From SZUA-365 sp034002405 (GTDB taxonomy: Bacteria > Bacteroidota > Ignavibacteria > SZUA-365): a stretch of 12,931 nucleotides of DNA. Both the position numbers and the translations under genes were made by a program. A model generated the notes under the pieces. That model saw nothing but the letters and a program-made list of their open reading frames with translations, was not told the DNA's origin and ran no database searches. Location of the stretch: NCBI GenBank assembly GCA_034002405.1, contig JAVFAS010000079.1, positions 1 to 12,931 of the forward strand, read 5' to 3'. Of the stretch, positions 1 through 7,621 are shown one piece after another. Each line of letters opens with the position of its first letter. The first letter of the stretch is position 1.

Positions 1-1
1 G

Positions 2-757
2 ATACTCCGCTTCAACAGCACCGGCAGAACCTCTTGGCATTTGATGTACGACGCCTATGCACGAGGTCCCGAGAATGTCTGGGTCGCCGGTGGTGGGCCG
101 TTTCACTGGGACGGTGCGAAATGGACGGCATTCTTGTATGAGAACCGGGAACCGTTCGGTAGCGGAGTCATCGAAACTTGGGCTTCGGAAAATGCGGAAT
201 ATGCTTGCGTTGTCGGCCTGAATCGAGCATGTGGATACTATCGGAAAGGTGACAGGGAGTTCACGAAACTGAACATCCCTGATCAAATGGACTGCATTGA
301 TCTCGTTGGTTTCGAAGATGGAACTGTCTACGTAGCGTCGGGTGATGTTTCGAACGGGATCATCTATAAGGTGACCCCTGACGAGAAAGTTCTCGAATAT
401 CATAGATTCTCGGGTGGAGAGCCGAGAGCAATTTGGTGGCAGGATGGGGACATCCACTACGCCAAACATTTCGAAATCCGCAGGATCGTGGACTCTGGAA
501 ACGGCTTGGTTGATCGATACGTGTTCGAGGCCAAGCAACAGTTCCTCGAAGAGGATCATGACGAAGAAAATAATATCTATTTCATGCTCCAGCGCGGGTA
601 TTTTCTTCATTGGAACGGATCCACCTACAAGGAGATCTTGATTCCCTATCCAGGTGAATTCTGGTCTCACGATATTGATGTTAACGGAAAAGATGTGTAT
701 TTCGTGGGCTTCGGGACAGGACAATACTGCGTGATCGCACACGGTCGACAGATCTGA
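2..757 (+). CDS. C-terminal part of a probable beta-propeller protein (5' end outside window)
   Basis: The reading frame is open from the first complete codon at 2 to the TGA at 755-757, so this is the last roughly 250 residues of a longer protein; the TTG/ATG codons at 41-46 are probably internal. The visible part has loose repeats of a strand pair followed by a tryptophan-rich turn: ENVWVAGG then HWDGAKWT near the start, and NIYFMLQRG then LHWNGSTYK near the end. That pattern is typical of beta-propeller blades of the PQQ/kelch/WD-like kind, which usually act as binding or scaffold domains. No catalytic motif is visible, and there is no T9SS sorting tail, so it does not end like its downstream neighbour. 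Base composition (about 45-53% G+C in sampled lines) is lower than in genes further right. The substrate and role are unknown; propeller is a pattern-based inference and the exact family cannot be named. Confidence 0.6.
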   Translation: MLRFNSTGRTSWHLMYDAYARGPENVWVAGGGPFHWDGAKWTAFLYENREPFGSGVIETWASENAEYACVVGLNRACGYYRKGDREFTKLNIPDQMDCIDLVGFEDGTVYVASGDVSNGIIYKVTPDEKVLEYHRFSGGEPRAIWWQDGDIHYAKHFEIRRIVDSGNGLVDRYVFEAKQQFLEEDHDEENNIYFMLQRGYFLHWNGSTYKEILIPYPGEFWSHDIDVNGKDVYFVGFGTGQYCVIAHGRQI

Positions 758-763
758 AAAACG

Positions 764-777
764 GCGCGCTCGCGCGC
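764..777 (+). terminator. Weak GC hairpin after the propeller gene
   Basis: Just after the stop at 757, GCGCG (764-768) and CGCGC (773-777) can pair around a CTCG loop. There is no T-run behind it, only an A-rich stretch at about 794-801, so termination here would be weak or absent. The downstream gene could be partly co-transcribed. Confidence 0.25.
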
Positions 778-818
778 GTCATCAGGGACACTCAATAAAA
801 ACATTCTGGGAGGATGTC

Positions 819-3800
819 ATGAGAACGACATCAGTGAACTTGTTACTCATCGTACTTTTTTGGATGATGTTGATGCAGATTGTCCTGCATGCGCAGACAC
901 AGCCGCGTGTGGAGCACTCACAAACCATGCATCAGTACATTCTGAACGAGGCCTACCGTCTCCTTCAGCGCGAAGAACCGGGTGCCGCGGTCCGTCTGAG
1001 CAATCATATCGGGAGTGCGCAGCCAGGTGCCGAACCCTGGGATGCACAGACGGTCATGTCGGGTGTCTATCGGGAGGATGAAGAGGATATTGTGTATGGG
1101 CACGGGGGACCGCGTGAGTCCCAGCAACCGGGCTTTGATCTTGCGCGAAAAACAATCCTTTTGCAGGAGGTTCACGATGCGATAGTGGCGTATTTCAAGA
1201 ATTCGCCAGAACTAAAAGTGGGCTATGTCACCGTGACTCATTTCTGGAATCCGGAGACGCCAGACATATCGCTTGAAAAACGTGGGATCGTGATTAAGGA
1301 TGATTATGGCCTCGTGGACATCCAAGATCAGAGTTTTCGCATCACTCCCGCGGCGAATGCATGGGACAAGCTGCAGCGTCTTCTGCGTCCACAGGGACAA
1401 ATTGCAATCCGCGATCGGTGGTGGGATGCTGGAGAACAGATGTATGATTCCTTTGGCATGCCGATCTTCGTGCTTCCGCAGATGACGTCGTCAAGTGACG
1501 AAATCCGTATCCGTTACAACACGCTTGCGGATCTTTACAATACCGGGGTGTGTAGTTTCGAATTGCCCGGAACCGGCATCGCGGTCCCCATACTGTTGAC
1601 AAAACAGCAGCGCGAACGCTTCGTCTGGGAAGTCCTCGGTCGTGCATGTCACCTCCTCGGTGACATGAGTGTCCCTGCTCATACGCACAAAGATATCCAC
1701 ATGTGGAATATCAACACGAGCACCGTCGTTCTTGGTGATGTGTTCCGTATCATCATCGAGGATGAGGACAGTTATGAGAAATGGATGGAGAATGGTTCAA
1801 ACGCATTTTGGACAGCAGACAGAATACTCGACGGGCTTGTTCCTCTCGATACCATCCCGGATCCGCTGTATCACCTGATGTCGACCACCCGAGCTCGTGC
1901 AGCGAGTTTCGCCTCTGACGATTTCGACGGGACGGGAGGCTATATTGACGTGCCGCGTAGCAAGACGGAAATCCCGAACAGGCATAACGTGCCATCGGAT
2001 GTTAGTGCGCAGAAACGAAACATGATGATGTCGATACGTGACAACACGCTTCCGTACGCCATCCGGGCGACGGCCACATTGCTGAAGTGGTTTGTGTCGC
2101 AACTGAACATGCCGGAGGAGTACAGAATCTGGACGATGGGAGCGTCAGGGTACTCGGAATATTTCGTTCGTGAAGCTGTGAGTCAGCCTTTTCCCACAGT
2201 CGGGACACAGTCAGGTACTCTATTTCACAAGCAAGTTGGAAATGAGTTAACAGTACGCTCGCACCTGTTTCCTCATCATGTAACCGCGAGCAAATTCATC
2301 TCTTGGCGAGACAAGAATCTTCGAGAGACCCAACACCACCAATGGGACGATGTGGTTCTCGAGAAGCAGGGGGATGTTGAGTGTTGGTTCAGGCATTCTG
2401 AGACTGCACAGGTCCCCCAGCTGAGTATCACGGATGAGCAAGGATCGTCGTTGTACAGCGAATATCCGCTCTTTCGCAATCCATGGCATGTGGATCCGCA
2501 GCAGACAACGGCGTGGAATGTTCATCAGCCCAATATGTTCGATCGGTATCAGCCGCTGAGGAGCAAGGATGCCAATGGTGGGATGTTCATCGATCTCTAT
2601 GATGAAGTACTGCCCCCCATCGATTACTACTCCATCCGCGCGTCGAAGATGATGGATGGGTATACGAAGCAGCACAAGTCGGGAAGTCTGGAGGTGGGGG
2701 ATTATGCGTTCCTCTCGTGGGAGACGATGTTCGCGGATCTGTTCCCCGACCCCAAGAATGAGATGTGGCCGCCGGAGCCGGCGTATGCGAATCCGGAGGA
2801 GTACGATACGAAAATCGTGGATTTTCTGGACGGCAATGCGATGGTGAATGCGCTGTACAAGAAGCACCGGACGAGCGACCGGGTGGAACCGCCGACGGGT
2901 GTCAATTCGCAGCGGAAGGTGGCGCTGGATGCGTGGGATGTGTATCACGCGGTGTATGAGAGCAACGGACAGATCTGGTATACGCGCAGTACGGACCGCG
3001 GTGTGACGTGGTCGGGCGAGCAGCGGGTGAGCGACCGTGCACAGCATGCGGCGCGTCCGTCGATCGCGACGATGGCGGATGCGGCATGGATTACCTATGT
3101 GGCGGATGGTGAGGTTCATCTGCGCATCGCGGGGAATCATGGCTGGGAATCCATCTATGCCGCGCCGGTCGGGATGAGCGCGGACTGCACACCGGCCGTG
3201 GCGGTGCTGGATGATTACACCGGCGCGACGGGGTGGGGACCGGCGATCTGCCTGGTCTGGGAGGATATGCATGAGCTGCGCTTCACGCTCATCCAGAATC
3301 GCCATATGGTGGTCGATAATCAGATGCTGGTCACCGGACACGCGAGCAGGAGCGGTGTCGACCAACCGCGGTATCCGAGTATCGCGGCGAGTACGGAGGT
3401 TCCGTCCCTGAAGGCACGGGATCATGGCTTCCATATCGCCTGGTTCGAGCATGGCAGTGTGTTTTATGTCAAACTCGCGATCGACCGGCGAACCGATCCG
3501 GTGACCCTCGCGGGGTGGGGCCCGGGTGGCGCGGTCGCGGTGGAAACCGTGCATGCGCGCACCGGCAGCGTGGGGTGTGTCTATCCCGCGCGTCATGCAC
3601 CGTCCATCGCGGTGACCGAGGAAGGGACGGTCCATGTCGCCTTCGATGTGGTGAACTGGTACTCCCCCTGGCCGACCAATAGCAGACTCAGCTTGCCCGG
3701 TGGTGGATCGCAAGTCACATCGAACGGCATTTTCGCGGTCTGTGAACGCGGTCTGCCGTCGATCAATGGCCCGACCTGGCAGACAACCACCACGCTCATC

Positions 3801-4883
3801 GGAGGAAGCTCGCTCAGCTCGTTGTGCAGTCCGACCGTCGGTGCGAAACCGCCATCGATCGTGCGGGGATCGAAAAGCAACGCGCTGCGCGTGATCTATA
3901 ATGACCGGCAGGGACAACTCCGCGTCGCGCGCTTTGACGGTGCATTGAATCTCGCCTTCCACGCCGAGGGATGGGATCCGTCGGTGACGGTTTGGGCACC
4001 GGAGAACGATGGTCTGGTCGATGTCTATTCCTATTTCGCGCAGCCGCCCTATGCATGGCATATGATTGCATCGCGGAACGCGCTGGCGAAACAATCCGAC
4101 GATCGTCTCGTTCGCATGCGTCAGCTCCTTCTCTCGCAGGAGGAGGCGTTCGCGGGACTGGGACTGTCCGCGCCGCGTGTGTGGAGCGAAGGCGGCGTAC
4201 GTCCGATTGAATGGAATGAAGCACACGATTCGACGATGCTTGGTGTCAACGCCACCGTGGCGGATAAAATGCGGACGGCGACCTTCACCCCCACGGCGGA
4301 AAGTCGACTGCTGCTGGATGTCGAGCGCTTCGCGGTGAATCCGCATGAGACGAATGCGGAATTCCTCCTTCGTGTCAACGATGCGGAAAGCGGAGAGGCA
4401 CTGCGTATGATCTCGCTTCCCATCAATACCTTCACCTCCGCTGCCGCGATGGCGGTGCAGGAAATCGATCTCACGTCCTTGAGTGGAACACCGGTGTTCA
4501 TCAGCGCGGACTTCTACTGTCCGGACGAACAGTGGGTCCCCGCCATCGTCGACCGCTATGCCATCGCGGAAGAGACGACGGACGAGGAACTGGAAAAGAT
4601 TTCTCCGCCCTCCACGGCGCGTCGCGCGGTGCTGAAGCAGAATCATCCCAATCCGTTCAATCCCACGACCGGCATCAGCTATCACCTGCCGGAAGCGGGC
4701 GAGATCCGTCTCGCGGTATATAATCTTCTCGGAACCGAAGTCGCGCAGCTGCGCGGCGGATGGGAATCCGCGGGCGATCACACGGTGCACTTCGATGGCG
4801 CCGCGCTGCCCAGTGGGATCTATGTGTATCGACTCGAACATGCGGGCGCGGTGCTGACGCGTAGCATGCATCTGCTGAAATAG
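819..4883 (+). CDS. Secreted PLC/P1-nuclease-like protein with sialidase-like propeller and T9SS tail
   Basis: The start is set by GGGAGG at 808-813, five bases before ATG, and by a signal peptide (hydrophobic residues 6-23, likely cut after A25). The head (about 30-430) matches the zinc-dependent phospholipase C/P1 nuclease fold. H38-x2-I-x3-A resembles the H14 site of Bacillus cereus PLC, H141 lies in THFWNP, and H278-x3-D282-x5-H288 reproduces the H118/D122/H128 spacing. D87 and E320 (in SYE) are candidates for D55 and E146; the H142 position appears to be E316. About 430-690 is unassigned. About 700-1090 has sialidase-like propeller features: an Asp-box at 724-732 (STDRGVTWS) and four recurring PSIA/PSIV blades. 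The last 80 residues, from N1275 (NHPNPFNP), form a type A T9SS sorting domain. I infer outer-surface or secreted location; the substrate (phospholipid, phosphodiester or other) is unknown. G+C rises markedly partway through. Confidence 0.85.
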   Translation: MRTTSVNLLLIVLFWMMLMQIVLHAQTQPRVEHSQTMHQYILNEAYRLLQREEPGAAVRLSNHIGSAQPGAEPWDAQTVMSGVYREDEEDIVYGHGGPRESQQPGFDLARKTILLQEVHDAIVAYFKNSPELKVGYVTVTHFWNPETPDISLEKRGIVIKDDYGLVDIQDQSFRITPAANAWDKLQRLLRPQGQIAIRDRWWDAGEQMYDSFGMPIFVLPQMTSSSDEIRIRYNTLADLYNTGVCSFELPGTGIAVPILLTKQQRERFVWEVLGRACHLLGDMSVPAHTHKDIHMWNINTSTVVLGDVFRIIIEDEDSYEKWMENGSNAFWTADRILDGLVPLDTIPDPLYHLMSTTRARAASFASDDFDGTGGYIDVPRSKTEIPNRHNVPSDVSAQKRNMMMSIRDNTLPYAIRATATLLKWFVSQLNMPEEYRIWTMGASGYSEYFVREAVSQPFPTVGTQSGTLFHKQVGNELTVRSHLFPHHVTASKFISWRDKNLRETQHHQWDDVVLEKQGDVECWFRHSETAQVPQLSITDEQGSSLYSEYPLFRNPWHVDPQQTTAWNVHQPNMFDRYQPLRSKDANGGMFIDLYDEVLPPIDYYSIRASKMMDGYTKQHKSGSLEVGDYAFLSWETMFADLFPDPKNEMWPPEPAYANPEEYDTKIVDFLDGNAMVNALYKKHRTSDRVEPPTGVNSQRKVALDAWDVYHAVYESNGQIWYTRSTDRGVTWSGEQRVSDRAQHAARPSIATMADAAWITYVADGEVHLRIAGNHGWESIYAAPVGMSADCTPAVAVLDDYTGATGWGPAICLVWEDMHELRFTLIQNRHMVVDNQMLVTGHASRSGVDQPRYPSIAASTEVPSLKARDHGFHIAWFEHGSVFYVKLAIDRRTDPVTLAGWGPGGAVAVETVHARTGSVGCVYPARHAPSIAVTEEGTVHVAFDVVNWYSPWPTNSRLSLPGGGSQVTSNGIFAVCERGLPSINGPTWQTTTTLIGGSSLSSLCSPTVGAKPPSIVRGSKSNALRVIYNDRQGQLRVARFDGALNLAFHAEGWDPSVTVWAPENDGLVDVYSYFAQPPYAWHMIASRNALAKQSDDRLVRMRQLLLSQEEAFAGLGLSAPRVWSEGGVRPIEWNEAHDSTMLGVNATVADKMRTATFTPTAESRLLLDVERFAVNPHETNAEFLLRVNDAESGEALRMISLPINTFTSAAAMAVQEIDLTSLSGTPVFISADFYCPDEQWVPAIVDRYAIAEETTDEELEKISPPSTARRAVLKQNHPNPFNPTTGISYHLPEAGEIRLAVYNLLGTEVAQLRGGWESAGDHTVHFDGAALPSGIYVYRLEHAGAVLTRSMHLLK

Positions 4884-4917
4884 TCCCCGGCACTCTGCTC
4901 CCTTCACGGTGCCATGG

Positions 4918-4944
4918 AAGGACCCCGCAAGCGCGGGGTCCTTT
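4918..4944 (+). terminator. Hairpin terminator after the T9SS-tailed gene
   Basis: AAGGACCCCGC (4918-4928) and GCGGGGTCCTT (4933-4943) form a perfect 11-bp stem with an AAGC loop, starting 35 bases after the stop codon. The trailing T-run is short (TTT then CG), but the A-rich left foot makes the element nearly symmetrical. It separates the secreted protein from the gamma-glutamyltranspeptidase gene, so the two are probably not one operon. Confidence 0.8.
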
Positions 4945-5082
4945 CGTATTGGGAACCGGATCACGGGTCGCGAACATCCGTCGTCGTCCTCGAAAACAGG
5001 AACGGAAGCGATGCTTCTGGTTGCGGTACCCGGGGGGAAGATGTATGTTGTTCCGGTATTCATAGATACGGAGTCATCCGTC

Positions 5083-6801
5083 ATGGTTTTCCGGACGTCC
5101 CTGATTTTTCCCTGCGGCGCGGTTTTCGTCTTCGTGTTCTGTGCACTTCCGCTTTTCGCGCAGCCGTATGAGAGCAACGCGGGCAGTATCCAGGAGTCAA
5201 CGCATGGCATCGTGGTGTCGGCGAGTCCGGAAGCCAGCGCGGTGGGTGCCGCGGTGCTGCGCGCGGGAGGAAATGCCGTGGATGCGGCGGTGGCAACGGG
5301 CTTCGCGCTGGCGGTAACCTATCCCTCGGCGGGAAATATCGGCGGGGGATGCTATATCGTCATTCGCATGGCGGATGGACGGAGCGCGGCGATCGACGCA
5401 CGCGAGACGGCGCCCGCCGCGGCGCATCGGGATATGTATCGCAACGATCGCGGGGAGGTGGATACCGAACGCCTGCTGTATGGCCCGTCCGCCGCGGGGG
5501 TGCCGGGGTCGGTGGATGGACTGCTCCAGGCGCTGGAGACATACGGTACAAAGTCACGCGAGGAATTGCTGCGTCCCGCGATCGCATTCGCGCGGGATGG
5601 TTTCCCTCTGCATCGCCGTCTTGCCGCGGGATTCCGCATCTATGAGAATGATTTCCGTCGCTATCCGTCAACCTGGCGCATGTTCGCTCCCGAGGGTGCG
5701 CTTCCTTCCGCGGGGGCGACCTGGACGCAACCGGATCTCGCGGCGGTGCTGCGGCGCATCAGCGATCATGGACGCGACGGATTCTATCGCGGCGAAACCG
5801 CACGGCTCATCGACGCATGCATGCGGCGCGACGGGGGATATATCACGGAGGAAGATCTGGCGGGATATCATTGTATCACGCGTCGTCCGGTGCAGGGGAA
5901 ATACCGGCACTTCGATATTCTCTCCATGCCGCCATCGAGTTCGGGAGGTATCACCCTTCTGCAGATGCTCGGGATGATCGAGCGCGGCCCGGTTCCGCGG
6001 CGGCCGGACAGCAGCGGGGCGTTCGCGCACTATCTCATCGAAACCATGCGACGCGCGTATGCCGACCGCGCGGTGTATCTCGGGGATCCTGACTTCGCCG
6101 ATATTCCGGTGGATCGACTGTGTTCCGCGCAGTATCTCGATTCTCTCGCGGCCGGTATTGATCCACGGCGTGCGACGCCGAGTCACCTGCTGCATGGGGA
6201 TGCATTTTCCCCGCGGGAGGGACGCAACACCACGCATTATTCGATCGTAGACCGGCACGGCAACGCGGTATCGGTCACCACCACGATCAACAGCACCTAT
6301 GGTTCGAAATATGCGGTCCCCGGCGGCGGCTTTCTCCTCAATAATGAAATGGATGATTTCAGCGCCGCACCGGGAACACCGAATCAATTCGGATTGCTTG
6401 GCAGCGAGGCCAACAGTATTCAACCAGGGAAGCGCATGCTCAGCTCGATGACACCGACCATTGTACTGGAACACGACACCGTGCGCCTGGTGTTGGGGAG
6501 TCCCGGTGGTTCGCGTATCATCACCACCGTTCTGCAGGTGCTGCTGAATGTCCTTGAATTCCGCATGCCGCTGGACATGGCGATCGCGCGGCCGCGTTTC
6601 CATCATCAATGGTATCCGGAAACCGTGGGTGCGGAGGATGGAGCCTTCACCCGCGCGACACGCGATCACCTTGAATCCGCCGGCCATGTGATCATACGCG
6701 AGGTGGTGTTCGGTCGCGTGGATGCGATATATCGCACGGACACGGGCGGCTTGCAGGGATGTTCCGATCCCCGCGGCTTCGGCGCGGCGGTCGCGGAATA
6801 G
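5083..6801 (+). CDS. ggt: Gamma-glutamyltranspeptidase, exported
   Basis: This enzyme cleaves the gamma-glutamyl bond of glutathione and related compounds and transfers the group to water or an amino acceptor, normally in the periplasm. From ATG 5083 it has 572 residues (E. coli Ggt has 580). Residues 1-26 look like a signal peptide ending PLFA before Q27. RETAP near residue 106 carries the family's substrate-binding arginine. T383 in NTTHYS is the expected self-processing nucleophile, leaving a 190-residue small subunit, the same size as in E. coli. LLNNEMDDFS, SSMTPTIV and GSPGG follow in the usual order, and the stretch after DDFS resembles the lid-loop forms. The start was chosen for the signal peptide and GGAG at 5070-5073; ATG 5041, close behind GGGGGGAAG, and GTG 4909 are in frame but would add residues before the signal. 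The gene follows a terminator, and no clear terminator follows it. Confidence 0.93.
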   Translation: MVFRTSLIFPCGAVFVFVFCALPLFAQPYESNAGSIQESTHGIVVSASPEASAVGAAVLRAGGNAVDAAVATGFALAVTYPSAGNIGGGCYIVIRMADGRSAAIDARETAPAAAHRDMYRNDRGEVDTERLLYGPSAAGVPGSVDGLLQALETYGTKSREELLRPAIAFARDGFPLHRRLAAGFRIYENDFRRYPSTWRMFAPEGALPSAGATWTQPDLAAVLRRISDHGRDGFYRGETARLIDACMRRDGGYITEEDLAGYHCITRRPVQGKYRHFDILSMPPSSSGGITLLQMLGMIERGPVPRRPDSSGAFAHYLIETMRRAYADRAVYLGDPDFADIPVDRLCSAQYLDSLAAGIDPRRATPSHLLHGDAFSPREGRNTTHYSIVDRHGNAVSVTTTINSTYGSKYAVPGGGFLLNNEMDDFSAAPGTPNQFGLLGSEANSIQPGKRMLSSMTPTIVLEHDTVRLVLGSPGGSRIITTVLQVLLNVLEFRMPLDMAIARPRFHHQWYPETVGAEDGAFTRATRDHLESAGHVIIREVVFGRVDAIYRTDTGGLQGCSDPRGFGAAVAE

Positions 6802-6833
6802 AAAAAAATCCGTCATATTGTCGCCATACCATC

Positions 6834-6864
6834 TTTGTTCCTCCGAAATTATATAGTATATTTT
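6834..6864 (+). promoter_or_regulatory. Bacteroidetes-type promoter of the AT-hook gene
   Basis: TTTG at 6834-6837, a 19-base spacer, then TATATTTT at 6857-6864. This matches the Bacteroidetes consensus TTTG-N19-21-TAnnTTTG at all but the last base. The start codon lies 39 bases after the -7 box. The segment 6846-6864 is almost wholly A/T, in strong contrast to its GC-rich surroundings, and could itself be a target for the AT-hooks of the encoded protein (inference). Confidence 0.6.
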
Positions 6865-6903
6865 CGTATTCCTCTCCCTTTCATCGCACCAAGGAGACAG
6901 TAC

Positions 6904-7497
6904 ATGGACAACACACAAACAATGCGCAAGGGGCTGGCGGAGCTCGAGAAGCACATCTCCCTGCGTCAGATCGCGATCCGCAGCAATATCAATTACATCA
7001 CGCTGCGGAAGATCAAGTCCGGCGAGACAAAGAACGTCTCGACCGGCGTCATCGCGCGCTTCGATGCATTCAAGAAGGATTTCGATCCGGCCACGGATGC
7101 AGCGCCGGTGAAACCCGGGCCCAAGCCCAAGGCCGCGTCCGCCGCACCGGCGGCGAAACAGAAACCCGGCCCCAAACCCAAGGCCGCCGCGCCCGCGAAG
7201 AAGAAGATGGGCCGTCCGCGGAAGGATGCCGTCGAACCCGCCGTCGCCCCGGTGAAGAAGAAGATGGGACGTCCAAGGAAGGTCGTTGCCACCACGCCGG
7301 TGAAGAAGACCGCGGGCAAACCGGGGCGCAAGCCCGCGGTGTCCGCCGTCACGCCGACCGCTGTCACCGATTTCACCACGCCGATGCTCGGCGAGGCCCT
7401 GCGCCGCGAAATCGAGATCGCGGAGGCGCGCATCGAATATTTGAAGAGTCTGCAGATGGTCGAGCAGGAATTCCTCAAGGCCATCGGGAAGAAATAA
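6904..7497 (+). CDS. HTH-like protein with two AT-hooks and a C-terminal helix
   Basis: The 197-residue product starts at ATG 6904, seven bases after a strong AAGGAG (6891-6896). Residues 10-60 look like a helix-turn-helix of the Cro/C1 type (SLRQIAIRSNINYITLRKIKSG). Residues 68-145 are a Pro/Ala/Lys-rich, probably disordered linker carrying two exact copies of KKKMGRPRK (99-107 and 118-126). Each holds the GRP core and flanking basic residues of AT-hooks, which insert into the minor groove of AT-rich DNA. The linker also has two copies of KPGPKPKAA (70-78, 87-95) and a weaker KPGRKP (139-144). Residues 161-195 are a predicted charged amphipathic helix, possibly for oligomerisation. I infer a nucleoid-associated or regulatory DNA-binding protein; the exact family is not recognised. 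It appears monocistronic: own promoter, terminator at 7525-7550. The duplicated basic blocks show codon differences, so they are not a very recent slip. Confidence 0.8.
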   Translation: MDNTQTMRKGLAELEKHISLRQIAIRSNINYITLRKIKSGETKNVSTGVIARFDAFKKDFDPATDAAPVKPGPKPKAASAAPAAKQKPGPKPKAAAPAKKKMGRPRKDAVEPAVAPVKKKMGRPRKVVATTPVKKTAGKPGRKPAVSAVTPTAVTDFTTPMLGEALRREIEIAEARIEYLKSLQMVEQEFLKAIGKK

Positions 7498-7524
7498 CCG
7501 ACGCCATGGCGTGTCGCGTTCGTC

Positions 7525-7557
7525 GAGGACGGGTCCCAGGGCCCGTCCTCTTCATTT
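7525..7557 (+). terminator. Hairpin terminator after the AT-hook gene
   Basis: GAGGACGGG (7525-7533) pairs perfectly with CCCGTCCTC (7542-7550). The stem can be extended inward by a T-G and a C-G pair to a CCAG loop. TTCATTT follows. It lies 27 bases after the stop codon and 71 bases before clpX. Confidence 0.75.
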
Positions 7558-7586
7558 CTGCATTCACCGTGACTTTCGTATCTTGG
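7555..7586 (+). promoter_or_regulatory. Possible clpX promoter
   Basis: TTTC (7555-7558), a 20-base spacer and TATCTTGG (7579-7586) resemble TTTG-N19-21-TAnnTTTG with one mismatch in each box. It sits directly behind the preceding terminator and 35 bases before the clpX start, the expected place for a promoter. The match is moderate and was found by eye. Confidence 0.35.
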
Positions 7587-7621
7587 ATACGACAGAGTAT
7601 CTCGCAACATCGCAAGTCCCC

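Noticed and set aside
2247..5210. 987-codon open frame on the minus strand opposite the large secreted-protein gene
   Set aside because: It spans a strong terminator and the start of ggt, its product is rich in Arg/His/Ile with no recognisable domain, and the + strand frame has a signal peptide, zinc-ligand motifs and a T9SS tail. High G+C and codon bias of the real gene explain the lack of stops.
5668..6954. 428-codon minus-strand frame opposite ggt
   Set aside because: It runs across the ggt stop and the AT-hook gene promoter, and ggt has all catalytic motifs on the plus strand.
7111..7281. Frameshift or degraded gene suggested by repetitive basic blocks
   Set aside because: The frame stays open with synonymous differences between the copies, as expected for a conserved disordered linker with AT-hooks.
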